Origin: Sphingomonadaceae bacterium
GTDB taxonomy: Bacteria; Pseudomonadota; Alphaproteobacteria; Sphingomonadales; Sphingomonadaceae
Assembly (NCBI GenBank): GCA_030147805.1
Contig: JASBUR010000040.1
Coordinates: forward strand, 1 to 64,000
Reading direction: 5' to 3'
Length of the DNA: 64,000 bases
Shown here in pieces: positions 17,105-25,492 of this stretch. The notes beneath the pieces were generated by a model. It ran no database searches and was not told the DNA's origin. It saw only the letters and a program-made list of their open reading frames with translations. Numbering within the stretch: the stretch's first letter is position 1; every line of letters starts with the position of its first letter. Position numbers and translations under genes: made by a program.

Positions 17105-18537
17105 TCAGCCCATGCCGCGACCCGGGCGCGCGTCGCCGCGAGCATCGCGTCGAGCGCGGCGCGGTCGTGCACCTCGCCCTTGTGCATCACCAGGTGGATG
17201 GCGCGCGTCGCAGCGATGTCGGCGAGCGGGTTCGCGTCGAGGATGACCAGGTCGGCGGCCTTGCCGCGCGCGACCGCGCCATAGCGGTCGAGCCGGCCGA
17301 ACCAGGCGGGGCCGGTGTGCGTCGCCGAGGCGAGCGCCTGCGCCGGCGTCAGCCCGCGCCTGACGAACAGCGACAGCTCGTCGTGGAGGCCGATGCCCGG
17401 ATAGTTGAACGAGTTGAGGAAGCCCGCGTCGGTGCCCGCCATGATCGGCACGCCCGCCTTCTGCAGCATCGGCAGCACCGCGGCGGCACGGTCGAACCGC
17501 GCGTGGCGCGCCGCGACGGCGGCGGCATCGTCCTTCGCCGCGCGCTCGATCCGCCAGGCGTAGGTCTGGCGCAGCCGCGGCCCGATATAGGCGAGATAGG
17601 GATCCTGCGAATGATCCTCGCTGTCGAGCCAGGCGATGATCCGGCTGCCGTTCATCGTCGGCGTCACCGCGATGCCCTGCCTGGCGAAGCGGCGGTAGGC
17701 GGCGTCGGCCTGCGCCGGCGAAAAGCTCGCGTCGAGGCGCCGGTTCGCCTCGGCGCGATCGATCCTGCCCGCCGCGAAATCCGCGGCGACCGCGGCTTCG
17801 GCGGCGGCCCCCGCCTTGTAGGCATAGTCGATATGCTCGATCGAGCTGAGCCCGGCGTCGGCCGCCTGCGCCACCGTCAGCGCCATCGGGATATGCCCCG
17901 AGGTCCGGAGCCCCACGGCCTTCGCCCGCGCCACCGCATAGAGGAACAGCTGCGGGTCGAGCGTGCTGTCGGTGATCTTCACGAAATCGACGTTCAGCGC
18001 CTTGAGCTTCGCCAGCGCCGCGTCGACGTCGGCCGTCGATCCCGTCTCGAGCGTGCCCTTCCAGACCGGCTTCAGCCCCTCGATCTTGGGCCCCGAGGTC
18101 AGCAGGGTCGGCCCCTGCAGCGCCCCCGCGGCGATCGCGTCGCGCCAGGCCAGCACCTGCTCGGGCAGGTCGCCGGCGCAGTCGCGGATCGTGGTGATGC
18201 CGTGCGCCAGATAGAGCGGCAGCAGCGCTTCGTTCTCGGCGATCAGCTCGGGGCCGCCGCCGAAATGCACGTGCATGTCCCAGAGGCCCGGGATGACGTA
18301 GCGCGCGCCCGCATCGATCGAGCGCGCGGCGCGCCACCGCCGGGCCACCGTCGCGTCGGCGCCGACCGCGACGATGTCGCCGCCGCGCACCACGATCGCC
18401 TGCCCGGACACGGTGCGCGCGCCGGCGACGTCGACGACCGTCGCATGGCGGATGATCACGTCGGCCGATCGCGGCGCGGCAAGCGACGGCGCGGCCAGGA
18501 ACAGCGCGGCGAGCGCGGCGAGCAGGCGGTTCGTCAT
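17101..18537 (-). CDS. secreted amidohydrolase family protein
   Basis: A 478-aa metal-dependent hydrolase with a signal peptide (MTNRLLAALAALFLAAPSLA), so it is periplasmic. The metal site is seen in DMHVHFGG (HxH, near residue 90), in SGHIPMAL and SIEHIDYA (further histidines), and in MAGTDAGF (catalytic aspartate). It belongs to the imidazolonepropionase/prolidase-like branch, whose members often cleave peptide or amide bonds; the substrate is unknown. It is cotranscribed with the 7TMR-DISM kinase (4-bp overlap), so the kinase may sense its substrate or product. That link is inference. Confidence 0.85.
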   Translation of the reverse strand: MTNRLLAALAALFLAAPSLAAPRSADVIIRHATVVDVAGARTVSGQAIVVRGGDIVAVGADATVARRWRAARSIDAGARYVIPGLWDMHVHFGGGPELIAENEALLPLYLAHGITTIRDCAGDLPEQVLAWRDAIAAGALQGPTLLTSGPKIEGLKPVWKGTLETGSTADVDAALAKLKALNVDFVKITDSTLDPQLFLYAVARAKAVGLRTSGHIPMALTVAQAADAGLSSIEHIDYAYKAGAAAEAAVAADFAAGRIDRAEANRRLDASFSPAQADAAYRRFARQGIAVTPTMNGSRIIAWLDSEDHSQDPYLAYIGPRLRQTYAWRIERAAKDDAAAVAARHARFDRAAAVLPMLQKAGVPIMAGTDAGFLNSFNYPGIGLHDELSLFVRRGLTPAQALASATHTGPAWFGRLDRYGAVARGKAADLVILDANPLADIAATRAIHLVMHKGEVHDRAALDAMLAATRARVAAWAE

Positions 18538-18835
18538 CGCGAGACCTTGGCGCGGCGGCGGCGGCGAGACAACCGTCGGGTAGGGTAATTTGACGGCGAC
18601 CCGCCTCGCATCGGGCGCATGGCTAATCGCACCCTAGCCGGCCGGCCGTCGCACCCCGATGCGGTCCCCCCGCGCCGAAAGGCGCATCGGCATCGACGCG
18701 GTCAAATTCCATGTCGGCAGGCCGCCCGGCAAGCTTGGCTTCGCCCGCCGAACCGGGCTGACGCGGCCAGACCCGCGGGCTTTGTCCGCTCTCCGCTTGA
18801 CGCCGCGCCCACTTCGATGGCGTAACGGCAAGTGC
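18538..18835. other. divergent intergenic region with inverted repeats
   Basis: This 298-bp gap separates the amidohydrolase (-) and CHASE3 kinase (+) genes and must hold both promoters. Visible structure: AATTTGAC at 18587-18594 mirrored by GTCAAATT at 18701-18708; CCGATGCG (18656-18663) mirrored by CGCATCGG (18683-18690); and an alternative hairpin GCGCC-GAAA-GGCGC (18672-18685). No coding frame is convincing and no known regulatory family is recognised. Confidence 0.45.
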
Positions 18836-20338
18836 ATGGCGGCACAGCATTCATTGGCGGAGAGCGCCAGCGTCGGATTGCTCGGGCGTCGCGGGCAATG
18901 GCCGCTCATCATCGGCTTCCTGGTGCTGATGGCGGTCGGCATCGCCACCGTCTGGCTGGTGATCACCAGCCGCGCGCAGAACCAGTGGGTCGCGCACACC
19001 TTCGAGGTTCAGACGCGCACTACCAGCCTGCTCAACGCGCTCCAGCAGGCCGAGACCGCGCAGCGCGGCTATCTTCTCGTCGGCGGCGACATCTACGCGC
19101 GCACCTATCGGTCCGGTCGCGATGCGACGCTTCGCAACCTCGCCGAGATCCGCAAGCTCACCACCGACAATGCCGAGCAGCAACGCCGTATCGACGCGGT
19201 CGAGCCGATCGTCGCGGCGCGGCTCGCCGATCTCGAACAGATCATGACCTTCGCCGAGAGCGACCGGCTCATCGATGCGGTCGCGCGGGTGCGCAGCAAC
19301 GAAGGCAAGCGGCTGATGGACGACGTCCGCCGGCGGCTCGGCGCCATCCTGCGCGTCGAGGCGCGACTGCTCGACCAGCGCAGCACCCGGGCACGCAACA
19401 GCGCCTATGCGCTGCTCGGGGTCACCCTCGTCGGCCTGTCGCTGATCGTGCTGATCGCCTTCCTCGCCTACCGCAGCCTGCGCCGCTACACGCAGGCGAT
19501 CGTCGCAGCGAGCGACGAACTCAAGGTGCTCAACACCGATCTCGAAGGCCGGGTGGCCGAGCGCACCGCCGATCTCACCGCCGCCAACGAGGAAATCCAG
19601 CGCTACGCCTATATCGTCAGCCACGATCTGCGCGCGCCGCTCGTCAACATCATGGGCTTCACCAGCGAATTGAAGGCGGTGCGCAGCGACATCGCCGCGT
19701 TCCGGCAGGCGGCGATCGAAAAGGCGCCCGAGCTCGACACCAAGGAATCGCGCATCCTCATCGAGGAGGATCTTGCCGAGGCGATCGGCTTCATCAGCAC
19801 CTCGACCGCCAAGATGGACCGGCTGATCAACGCCATCCTCAAGATCTCGCGCGAGGGCGGCCGGGTGCTGACCCCCGAGCGCGTCGACATGACCGCGCTG
19901 GCCGAGAATGCCGCCCAGGCGATCCATCACCAGGCCGGCGATGCGACGATCACCGTCGAGCCGCTGCCGTCGCTGGTCAGCGACCGGCTGGCGCTCGAGC
20001 AGATCTTCGGCAACCTCATCGAGAACGCGGTCAAATATCTCGACGCGTCGCGCCCGGGCGAGATCGTGGTCAGTGGGATTGAGCGCGGCGGCGTTAGCGA
20101 ATATGCCGTCGCCGACAATGGCCGGGGCATCGCCCCGGGCGATCATGAACGGGTGTTCGACCTGTTCCGCCGCTCGGGGACGCAGGACAGGCCGGGCGAA
20201 GGCATCGGTCTGGCGCATGTGCGTGCCCTGGTGCGCCGCTTGGGCGGAACGATTACAGTGACCAGCGAATTCGGAGTCGGCTCGACCTTCACGGTGACTT
20301 TGCCGAAGACGTTGCTGAGCGAAGGGGGACGCGGATGA
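18836..20338 (+). CDS. CHASE3-domain sensor histidine kinase
   Basis: A 500-aa kinase: transmembrane helix at about 22-42, periplasmic CHASE3 sensor with its usual ALQQAETAQRGYLLVGGD, second transmembrane helix at about 195-215, a coiled-coil linker (LKVLNTDLEGRVAERTADL), the H-box IVSHDLRAPLVNIMGF near 265 and an ATPase domain with NLIENAVKY, VADNGRGI and GEGIGLAHVRALVRRLGG. The dimerisation region holds an extra segment of about 40 residues after the H-box, seen in a subset of CHASE3 kinases. ATG 18836 starts just before the first helix. The CheY-like gene starts within its last codons. Confidence 0.9.
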   Translation: MAAQHSLAESASVGLLGRRGQWPLIIGFLVLMAVGIATVWLVITSRAQNQWVAHTFEVQTRTTSLLNALQQAETAQRGYLLVGGDIYARTYRSGRDATLRNLAEIRKLTTDNAEQQRRIDAVEPIVAARLADLEQIMTFAESDRLIDAVARVRSNEGKRLMDDVRRRLGAILRVEARLLDQRSTRARNSAYALLGVTLVGLSLIVLIAFLAYRSLRRYTQAIVAASDELKVLNTDLEGRVAERTADLTAANEEIQRYAYIVSHDLRAPLVNIMGFTSELKAVRSDIAAFRQAAIEKAPELDTKESRILIEEDLAEAIGFISTSTAKMDRLINAILKISREGGRVLTPERVDMTALAENAAQAIHHQAGDATITVEPLPSLVSDRLALEQIFGNLIENAVKYLDASRPGEIVVSGIERGGVSEYAVADNGRGIAPGDHERVFDLFRRSGTQDRPGEGIGLAHVRALVRRLGGTITVTSEFGVGSTFTVTLPKTLLSEGGRG

Positions 20339-20763
20339 ATCCGAATCCGGTGACGATCGTGATGATCGAAGACGATGCGGGCCACGCCCGGCTGATCGAG
20401 AAGAACGTGCGCCGCGCCGGCGTCTGTAACGAAATCAAGCATTTCGCCGACGGCACCTCGGCACTCGCCCATCTGCAGGCGGCCGACGTGCGCGCCGCGG
20501 GGCCGGTGCTCATCCTGCTCGATCTCAACCTGCCCGACATGAGCGGCGTCGACATTCTCGCCAAGCTGAAGGCCGACGAGAAGATGCGCCGCTCGCCTGT
20601 GATCGTGCTGACCACCACCGACGACAAGACCGAAATCCAGCGCTGCTACGATCTGGGTGCCAACGTCTACATCACCAAGCCGGTCGACTACGAGAATTTC
20701 GCCAACGCGATCCGTCAGCTCGGCCTGTTCCTCTCGGTGATGCAGGTGCCCGAAACCGAGTGA
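20335..20763 (+). CDS. CheY-like single-domain response regulator
   Basis: A 142-aa stand-alone receiver of the Rcp1 type found with phytochrome-like and CHASE3 kinases. It has the acidic pocket MIEDDAGH, the phospho-acceptor aspartate in [11 protein letters not shown] (about residue 62), the switch threonine in VLTTTDD, and the lysine in ITKPVDYE. It has no output domain, so it signals by protein contact or phosphotransfer. It overlaps the CHASE3 kinase gene (ATGA) and is followed after 13 bp by a receiver-kinase hybrid, so the three form one module. Confidence 0.93.
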   Translation: MNPNPVTIVMIEDDAGHARLIEKNVRRAGVCNEIKHFADGTSALAHLQAADVRAAGPVLILLDLNLPDMSGVDILAKLKADEKMRRSPVIVLTTTDDKTEIQRCYDLGANVYITKPVDYENFANAIRQLGLFLSVMQVPETE

Positions 20764-20776
20764 CGGGGATCGGCCA

Positions 20777-21838
20777 GTGAACGATGAATCGGCCTGCACG
20801 GCCGATATGCCGGGAACGCGCGTCCTCTATATCGACGACGATGCGTCGCTGAGCCGGCTCGTCGAGAAGACGTTGCAGCGCAAGGGCTTCGCGGTGACGC
20901 TGGCCAGCGGCGGCGACGCCGGGCTGGCGCTGCTCTCGGCGGGCGACTTCGACGTCGTCGCGCTCGATCACTACATGCCCGGCAAGGACGGGCTGGCGAC
21001 GCTCGCGGCGATCGGCGCGCTCGCCGATCCGCCGCCCGTCATCTACGTCACCGGTACCGACGAGGGGCGCGTCGCCGTCGCCGCGCTCAAGGCCGGCGCC
21101 TTCGACTATGTCGTCAAGGACGTCGGCGGCGCCTTCCTCGAGCTGCTGTGCTCGGCGATGGACCAGGCGATGGCAGCGGTCGAGCTGCAACGCCAGAAGG
21201 CCGATGCCGAGCGCGCGACGGTCGAGGCCAAGGAACGTGCCGAGCTGCTGCTGCGCGAGGTCAACCACCGCGTCGCCAACAGCCTCGCGCTGGTCAGCTC
21301 GCTCGTCCACCTGCAGTCGAACGCGCTCGGCGATCCCGCCGCGCGCGACGCGCTGCGCGAGACGCAGAACCGCATCACCGCGATCGCCGGCGTCCACCGC
21401 CGTCTCTACACCTCCGACGACGTCCGCCACGTCGAAATGCATGCCTATCTCGCCAGCCTCGTCGAGGAATTGTCGGGCGCGCTGTCGGGGAGCGCACCGC
21501 GCTGCCGTATCCGGCTCGACGCCGAGCCGATCAGCATCGGCACCGACCAGGCGGTGTCGCTCGGCGTCATCGTCACCGAACTCGTCACCAACGCGCATAA
21601 ATATGCCTATCCGGCGGACGGCGCGGGCGACATCCGCGTGCGGCTGTCGCGGAGCAGCGGCGACGAGGTCGTGCTGAGCGTCGAGGACGACGGCATCGGC
21701 TGGCGCGGCCAGGGTACGCCGCAGGGCACCGGGCTCGGCACCAAGATCATCGGCGCGATGGCGGCGACACTGCGCGCGCCCGTGCGCTTCGATCCCGAGT
21801 TCGCGGGCACACGCGTCAGTCTCACCTTCCGCAGCTAG
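20777..21838 (+). CDS. receiver-HisKA_2 histidine kinase hybrid
   Basis: A 353-aa soluble protein. An N-terminal receiver domain ([10 protein letters not shown], acceptor aspartate in [18 protein letters not shown] in place of the common KP) is followed by a short helical linker and a HisKA_2-type kinase ([22 protein letters not shown], near residue 160) with an ATPase domain ([24 protein letters not shown]). It starts at GTG 20777 (reading [14 protein letters not shown]). It is probably driven by phosphate from the CHASE3 kinase or the CheY-like protein. Its own target is not in the window. Confidence 0.88.
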   Translation: MNDESACTADMPGTRVLYIDDDASLSRLVEKTLQRKGFAVTLASGGDAGLALLSAGDFDVVALDHYMPGKDGLATLAAIGALADPPPVIYVTGTDEGRVAVAALKAGAFDYVVKDVGGAFLELLCSAMDQAMAAVELQRQKADAERATVEAKERAELLLREVNHRVANSLALVSSLVHLQSNALGDPAARDALRETQNRITAIAGVHRRLYTSDDVRHVEMHAYLASLVEELSGALSGSAPRCRIRLDAEPISIGTDQAVSLGVIVTELVTNAHKYAYPADGAGDIRVRLSRSSGDEVVLSVEDDGIGWRGQGTPQGTGLGTKIIGAMAATLRAPVRFDPEFAGTRVSLTFRS

Positions 21839-21849
21839 CGGGCCGGCCC

Positions 21850-22665
21850 TCAGGGCGCGGGGGGGTCGTCGGCGCGACGGCCGCCGGGGCGGGCCGGGCT
21901 GCGCGCGGCGCGGCGATCGGCGACGAGGCCGGCGTCATAGGCGATGCGCAGCGCCTCCGACAGGCTTTCGACCCCCAGCCGCTCCATCATGTCGGCGCGG
22001 TGCATCTCGACGGTGCGCGGACTGAGGTCGAGGTCGCGCGCGATCGCCTTGTTCGAATGGCCGGCGACGAGTCCGGCGAGCACCTGGCGCTGGCGCGGAC
22101 TGAGCGCATCGATGAGCCGACCGGCCTGGACGCGCAGCCGCGGTGGCCCCGCCCGCTCGGGGCCGCCGAGCGCCTGGTCGATCGCCGCGATCAACCGGTC
22201 GGGCTGGTAGGGCTTCTCGATGAAGTCGGCAGCGCCGGCGCGCATCGCCGCGACGCTGATCGGCACGTCGGCATAGCCGGTGAGCACCACCACCGCGAGC
22301 CGCGAGCCGAGCTGCGCCAGCACCCCTTGCACCTCGAGCCCGCCGATGCCGGGCAGCCGGACGTCGAGCAGCACGCAGCCCGTCGAATGGAGGCTCGCCG
22401 AGCCGAGGAAGGCCTCGCCCGAGTCATAGGCGGTGACGTCGAACCCGGCGGTGTCGAGCAGCAGCGTCGTCGCGTCGCGGACGCCGGGGTCGTCGTCGAC
22501 GAGGAACACGCGGCCGCGGTGCTGGCGCGGCTCGGCGAGCGACGGCCAGGCGGAAGTCCGCCGCGAACCGGCCGAGGCGCCGCCCGGGGAAGGGGCACGC
22601 AGCGGCGAGTCGCGGCGGCTCCGCACGCGCAGCCGGTCAGGCTGCAAGCGGCAGGGCCTGGTCAT
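21850..22665 (-). CDS. FixJ/NarL-type response regulator with LuxR HTH
   Basis: A ~271-aa regulator. After a poorly conserved basic N-terminal tail comes a receiver (VFLVDDDPGVRDATTLLL, acceptor aspartate in VLLDVRLPGIGG, TGYADVPI, EKPYQPDRL) and a GerE helix-turn-helix (LSPRQRQVLAGLVAGHSNKAIARDL, near residue 195). It is FixJ-like by its receiver. The start is uncertain: ATG 22665 lies 29 bp inside the end of luxI, and later starts are possible. The overlap suggests cotranscription with the LuxI gene. No partner FixL-type kinase adjoins; the CHASE3/HisKA_2 module on the other strand is a candidate. Confidence 0.82.
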   Translation of the reverse strand: MTRPCRLQPDRLRVRSRRDSPLRAPSPGGASAGSRRTSAWPSLAEPRQHRGRVFLVDDDPGVRDATTLLLDTAGFDVTAYDSGEAFLGSASLHSTGCVLLDVRLPGIGGLEVQGVLAQLGSRLAVVVLTGYADVPISVAAMRAGAADFIEKPYQPDRLIAAIDQALGGPERAGPPRLRVQAGRLIDALSPRQRQVLAGLVAGHSNKAIARDLDLSPRTVEMHRADMMERLGVESLSEALRIAYDAGLVADRRAARSPARPGGRRADDPPAP

Positions 22666-23269
22666 CGATCTGGAGCAGCGGATGCTTTGGCCCGAAGGCG
22701 GCGCGCATGCGCGCAAGCGTTGGCGGGTCCACATCGACGGCAAGCGCCGCCACGTCCACACCGTCCATCGGCACGGGGAGGCCGATGGGGGTGCAGTTCC
22801 ATTTTGCCGAGATCAGCGTCGGCACGAAGGGCATGTGCGTGATCAGCGTATATTGGCGGATGCCATAGAGCAGGCCGAACTCGACGAGCGCCACCGCGAG
22901 CTGCCGCCACACCTGGACCTGCGTCCAGCTGCGCGCAATCTCGGGCGTCGTGCACATGCGGGTGATTTCCCACACGTCGGGCGCGCGCGGCACCTCGCCG
23001 TCGACGAGATGCGGGAACACCTCGCTCAGCAGATGCGGCACCGTCGACGGCAGCAGCCGCACCGATCCCATGTGCTTGCCGCTGTCGGGGTCGGCGATCG
23101 CCAGGTAGATCGCATCCTCGGTGTCGAACTGGTCGACCTCATATTCGCCGTCGACGACGGGCACGTCCCATTTGAGCCAGTCGACGAAGATGCGCTTGCG
23201 ATCGGCGTGCATCGCCTCGACGAGGGGGATGTGCCGCTGGCGATTGTGCTTGGTGATGACGCTGACCAT
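22637..23269 (-). CDS. LuxI family acyl-homoserine lactone synthase
   Basis: A 210-aa autoinducer synthase that makes N-acyl-homoserine lactone from SAM and an acylated carrier. Family invariants are present in order: RKRIFVDWLKWD (Arg, Phe, Trp near residues 25-33), DQFDTEDAIYLAIAD (Asp, Asp), GSVRLLPST (Arg near 70) and WEITRMC (Glu, Arg near 102). The acyl chain cannot be told from sequence. It lies downstream of the LuxR gene on the same strand, after a 93-bp gap with a palindrome, and overlaps the FixJ-type gene. Confidence 0.93.
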   Translation of the reverse strand: MVSVITKHNRQRHIPLVEAMHADRKRIFVDWLKWDVPVVDGEYEVDQFDTEDAIYLAIADPDSGKHMGSVRLLPSTVPHLLSEVFPHLVDGEVPRAPDVWEITRMCTTPEIARSWTQVQVWRQLAVALVEFGLLYGIRQYTLITHMPFVPTLISAKWNCTPIGLPVPMDGVDVAALAVDVDPPTLARMRAAFGPKHPLLQIDDQALPLAA

Positions 23270-23307
23270 GAAGACCGTTCCCGCGGTTGAGTTCCACGGG
23301 CGACCTT

Positions 23308-23349
23308 GGGGTATCGGCGGGGGCGGCGATATACCCCGAAAACGGGGTA
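23308..23349. promoter_or_regulatory. putative lux-type operator upstream of luxI
   Basis: The luxR-luxI gap holds the 18-bp palindrome TACCCCGAAAACGGGGTA (23332-23349; 7-bp arms, AAAA centre), centred about 70 bp before the luxI start. A third half site, GGGGTAT, lies at 23308-23314 and forms a second, wider inverted repeat with ATACCCC (23331-23337). Length and position match a lux box for activation of luxI by the LuxR protein; its sequence is not the classical Vibrio box, so the assignment is inference. Confidence 0.6.
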
Positions 23350-23362
23350 GCGGCGCGCTGGG

Positions 23363-24124
23363 TCAGTGCATCATCGCGTCGCTGAAGCTCAGCTGGCCGT
23401 AGAACAGCGCCCGGATCATCAGCTGCGCGCGCGAGGTGACGCCGAAGCGGCTCTTGGCGTTGTCGATGTGCATCCGCACCGTCTCGGGGCTGAGCCCGAG
23501 CAGCTGGCCCGCCACCCAGTCGGTCTTGCCGCGCGCCACCAGCACCAGGCAGTCGAGCTGGCGCTGCGTCAGCCGCGGCAGGTCCTCGGCGGTCGGCGCG
23601 GCGGCCGGCGCGGCGAGCACCAGGCTGCGCACCGCCTCGAAGGCGAAACAGCTGACATATTGCGCCGCCGGCAGCGAGGCGCGCGGCAGCGGGCGGTTGC
23701 CGCTGGTCGCGAACGAGCAGACGCCCGACGCCTCGCCGGGGATGTGCAGCGGCACGGTGAAGCCCTCGGCGAGGCCGTTGCGCCTCGCTTCCTCCATATA
23801 GTGCTTCTGCTTCTGGGTCAGCTTGCGCAGGATCGCGGGCAGATCCTCCCAGGCGAAAGCGGCCGCCGAGCGTTCGCTCGCCACCAGCACGGGATCGTGC
23901 ACGTAGAGCTGCGTGGTGACCGCGTCGAGCCAGGCGGCGGGGAAGTTGGAGAGATAGACCGGCGCGGCGCGGTGACCGGTGCGCTCGACATGCGTCAGCC
24001 CATAATGGTCGAAACCGAATTCGCGCGCGGCATCGGCCATCAGCGTTTCGACCGACGTGAGGTCGGGCGCGTCGCGCACGGCGCGGACGAACGTCTGTAC
24101 GTCGGCCAGGATGCTCATCGTCAT
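23363..24124 (-). CDS. LuxR family quorum-sensing transcription factor
   Basis: A 253-aa protein with an N-terminal autoinducer-binding domain (residues 8-165; FDHYGLTHVER, the conserved YVHDPVLVAS and FAWEDLP with the Trp and Asp that hold the lactone) and a C-terminal GerE helix-turn-helix (LTQRQLDCLVLVARGKTDWVAGQLLGLS, near residue 185). ATG 24124 and ATG 24118 are both possible starts. It is upstream of luxI on the same strand, a genuine cognate pair by position. Its likely binding site is the palindrome in the intervening gap. Confidence 0.93.
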   Translation of the reverse strand: MTMSILADVQTFVRAVRDAPDLTSVETLMADAAREFGFDHYGLTHVERTGHRAAPVYLSNFPAAWLDAVTTQLYVHDPVLVASERSAAAFAWEDLPAILRKLTQKQKHYMEEARRNGLAEGFTVPLHIPGEASGVCSFATSGNRPLPRASLPAAQYVSCFAFEAVRSLVLAAPAAAPTAEDLPRLTQRQLDCLVLVARGKTDWVAGQLLGLSPETVRMHIDNAKSRFGVTSRAQLMIRALFYGQLSFSDAMMH

Positions 24125-24242
24125 TCCCCGTCGCGCCGCGCGGCTCGTCAGGCCGCGGACACCCCCTTCATTGTCACAGGTTTTGGGCGCCGTCGAACAG
24201 AAACATGGCTTAAGGTGTCGGCCCGCCGGCCCAAAATGGGGC

Positions 24243-24274
24243 GAAAATAAGAGGGGCGCCCCGAAGGGCGCCCC
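24243..24274 (-). terminator. Rho-independent terminator of the small lipoprotein gene
   Basis: Read on the minus strand, a perfect 9-bp stem GGGGCGCCC-TTCG-GGGCGCCCC (24253-24274) is followed by TCTTATTTT. It lies 26 bp after the lipoprotein stop. Confidence 0.85.
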
Positions 24275-24299
24275 AAGGTGGTCAGGAAATGAAAGCGGC

Positions 24300-24590
24300 T
24301 TATTGCGCCGGCGGCGGCGTCGTCGCGTCGGTGGTCACGACGTCGGCTTCGTCGATCGCCTCTTCCTGGGCTTCGCCGGCTTCGCGCGTCGCGTCGGCCT
24401 GCGCCTCGAGCGACTCGGCGGTCGCCTCGTTGCCCGCCGCATCGGCCATGTCGGCCTGCTCGTCGATGGCGTCGGCGGTGGCATCCGCCTGCTCGGCAAC
24501 CGCGTCGCCGGCAGCGTCGTCGCCCTGGCCACCGCAAGCCGCGAGCAGGCTGAGGCTCGCGACCGCGAGCAGCGTCTGAATGGTCTTCAC
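24300..24590 (-). CDS. small Ala/Asp/Glu-rich lipoprotein
   Basis: A 96-aa lipoprotein: signal peptide with lipobox LLAAC (cysteine at about residue 19), then a strongly acidic, alanine-rich tail made of loose repeats such as AEQADATADAIDEQADMADAA, ending TTPPPAQ. The tail is likely a long helix or disordered; it has almost no basic residues. The start is GTG 24590: on the minus strand GGGAGGAA stands 7 bp before it, whereas the open frame further upstream is not signal-like. It has its own terminator. Function unknown. Confidence 0.75.
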   Translation of the reverse strand: MKTIQTLLAVASLSLLAACGGQGDDAAGDAVAEQADATADAIDEQADMADAAGNEATAESLEAQADATREAGEAQEEAIDEADVVTTDATTPPPAQ

Positions 24591-24736
24591 TAATGATTCC
24601 TCCCTTGCGATTGCCAATAAGGCGGCGGCGTCGCGCAAGAAACGACCCCCGCGCCAACGGGCAATAACGCACGATTACGGAGACGGTTCAATGTGACGCG
24701 CTGGACCGGCGCTTTGGCGCATCGCATAGGAACCGC

Positions 24737-25492
24737 ATGCGTCCGGTGATGTTGGCCCTGCTCTGGCTCTTCGCGCTGGCGGCCCCGGCCGCCGCCGCCG
24801 ACCGCGCGCGCGTCTACGCGGCATCGAGCCTGACCGAGGCGATGATCGCGGTCGCCGACGCCTATGCCGGCGGCGGGCGACCGCGGCCGCTGCTGGTGTT
24901 CGGCGCCTCCTCGGCGCTGGCGCGGCAGCTCGAGCGCGGCGCGCCCGGCGGCGTCTTCGTCTCCGCCGACGTCGAATGGGCCGACCATCTCGCCAGCCGG
25001 CGGCTCGCGGTGGCGCGAAGCCGCCGCCTCGTCGCCGCCACCGATCTCGTCGTCGTCGTCCCTGCCGACCGCGCGCGCCGCATCGCCGTCGCGCGCGGCT
25101 TCGACATCACCCGGCTGCTGCGGCCCGGCCGACGCTGGACGACCGGCGATCCGCAGGCGGTGCCCGTCGGCCGCTATGCCCGCGCCGCGCTCGCGCAGCT
25201 CGGCGACTGGGACCGTGCCGAGGCGCGGCTGGCGCGCGCCGAGAACGTCCGCGCCGCGCTGGCGTTCGTCGAGCGCGGCGACGTCGATGCCGGCATCGTC
25301 TACCGCACCGACGCGCTGGCGAGCGGCAAGGTCGCGGTGGCGGGGATGGTGCCGCGATCGAGCCATGCGCCGATCGTCTATCCGGCGCTGCTCACGCGCG
25401 GCGCCGGCGCCGAGTCGCGCGCCTTCCATGCCTTTCTCGGGTCGCGCAAGGCGCGCGCGCTGCTCGCGGCGCGCGGGTTCAGGCTGCCGTGA
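24737..25492 (+). CDS. modA: molybdate ABC transporter substrate-binding protein
   Basis: A 251-aa periplasmic protein with signal peptide MRPVMLALLWLFALAAPAAA, then the ModA opening VYAASSLTEAMIAVADAY, FGASSALARQLERGAPGGVFVSADVEW (the serines of the oxyanion site) and GDVDAGIVYRTDA near residue 190. It binds molybdate or tungstate and delivers it to ModB. The modB GTG start overlaps its stop (GTGA at 25489-25492), so modABC form an operon. I see no ModE gene in the window. Confidence 0.92.
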   Translation: MRPVMLALLWLFALAAPAAAADRARVYAASSLTEAMIAVADAYAGGGRPRPLLVFGASSALARQLERGAPGGVFVSADVEWADHLASRRLAVARSRRLVAATDLVVVVPADRARRIAVARGFDITRLLRPGRRWTTGDPQAVPVGRYARAALAQLGDWDRAEARLARAENVRAALAFVERGDVDAGIVYRTDALASGKVAVAGMVPRSSHAPIVYPALLTRGAGAESRAFHAFLGSRKARALLAARGFRLP

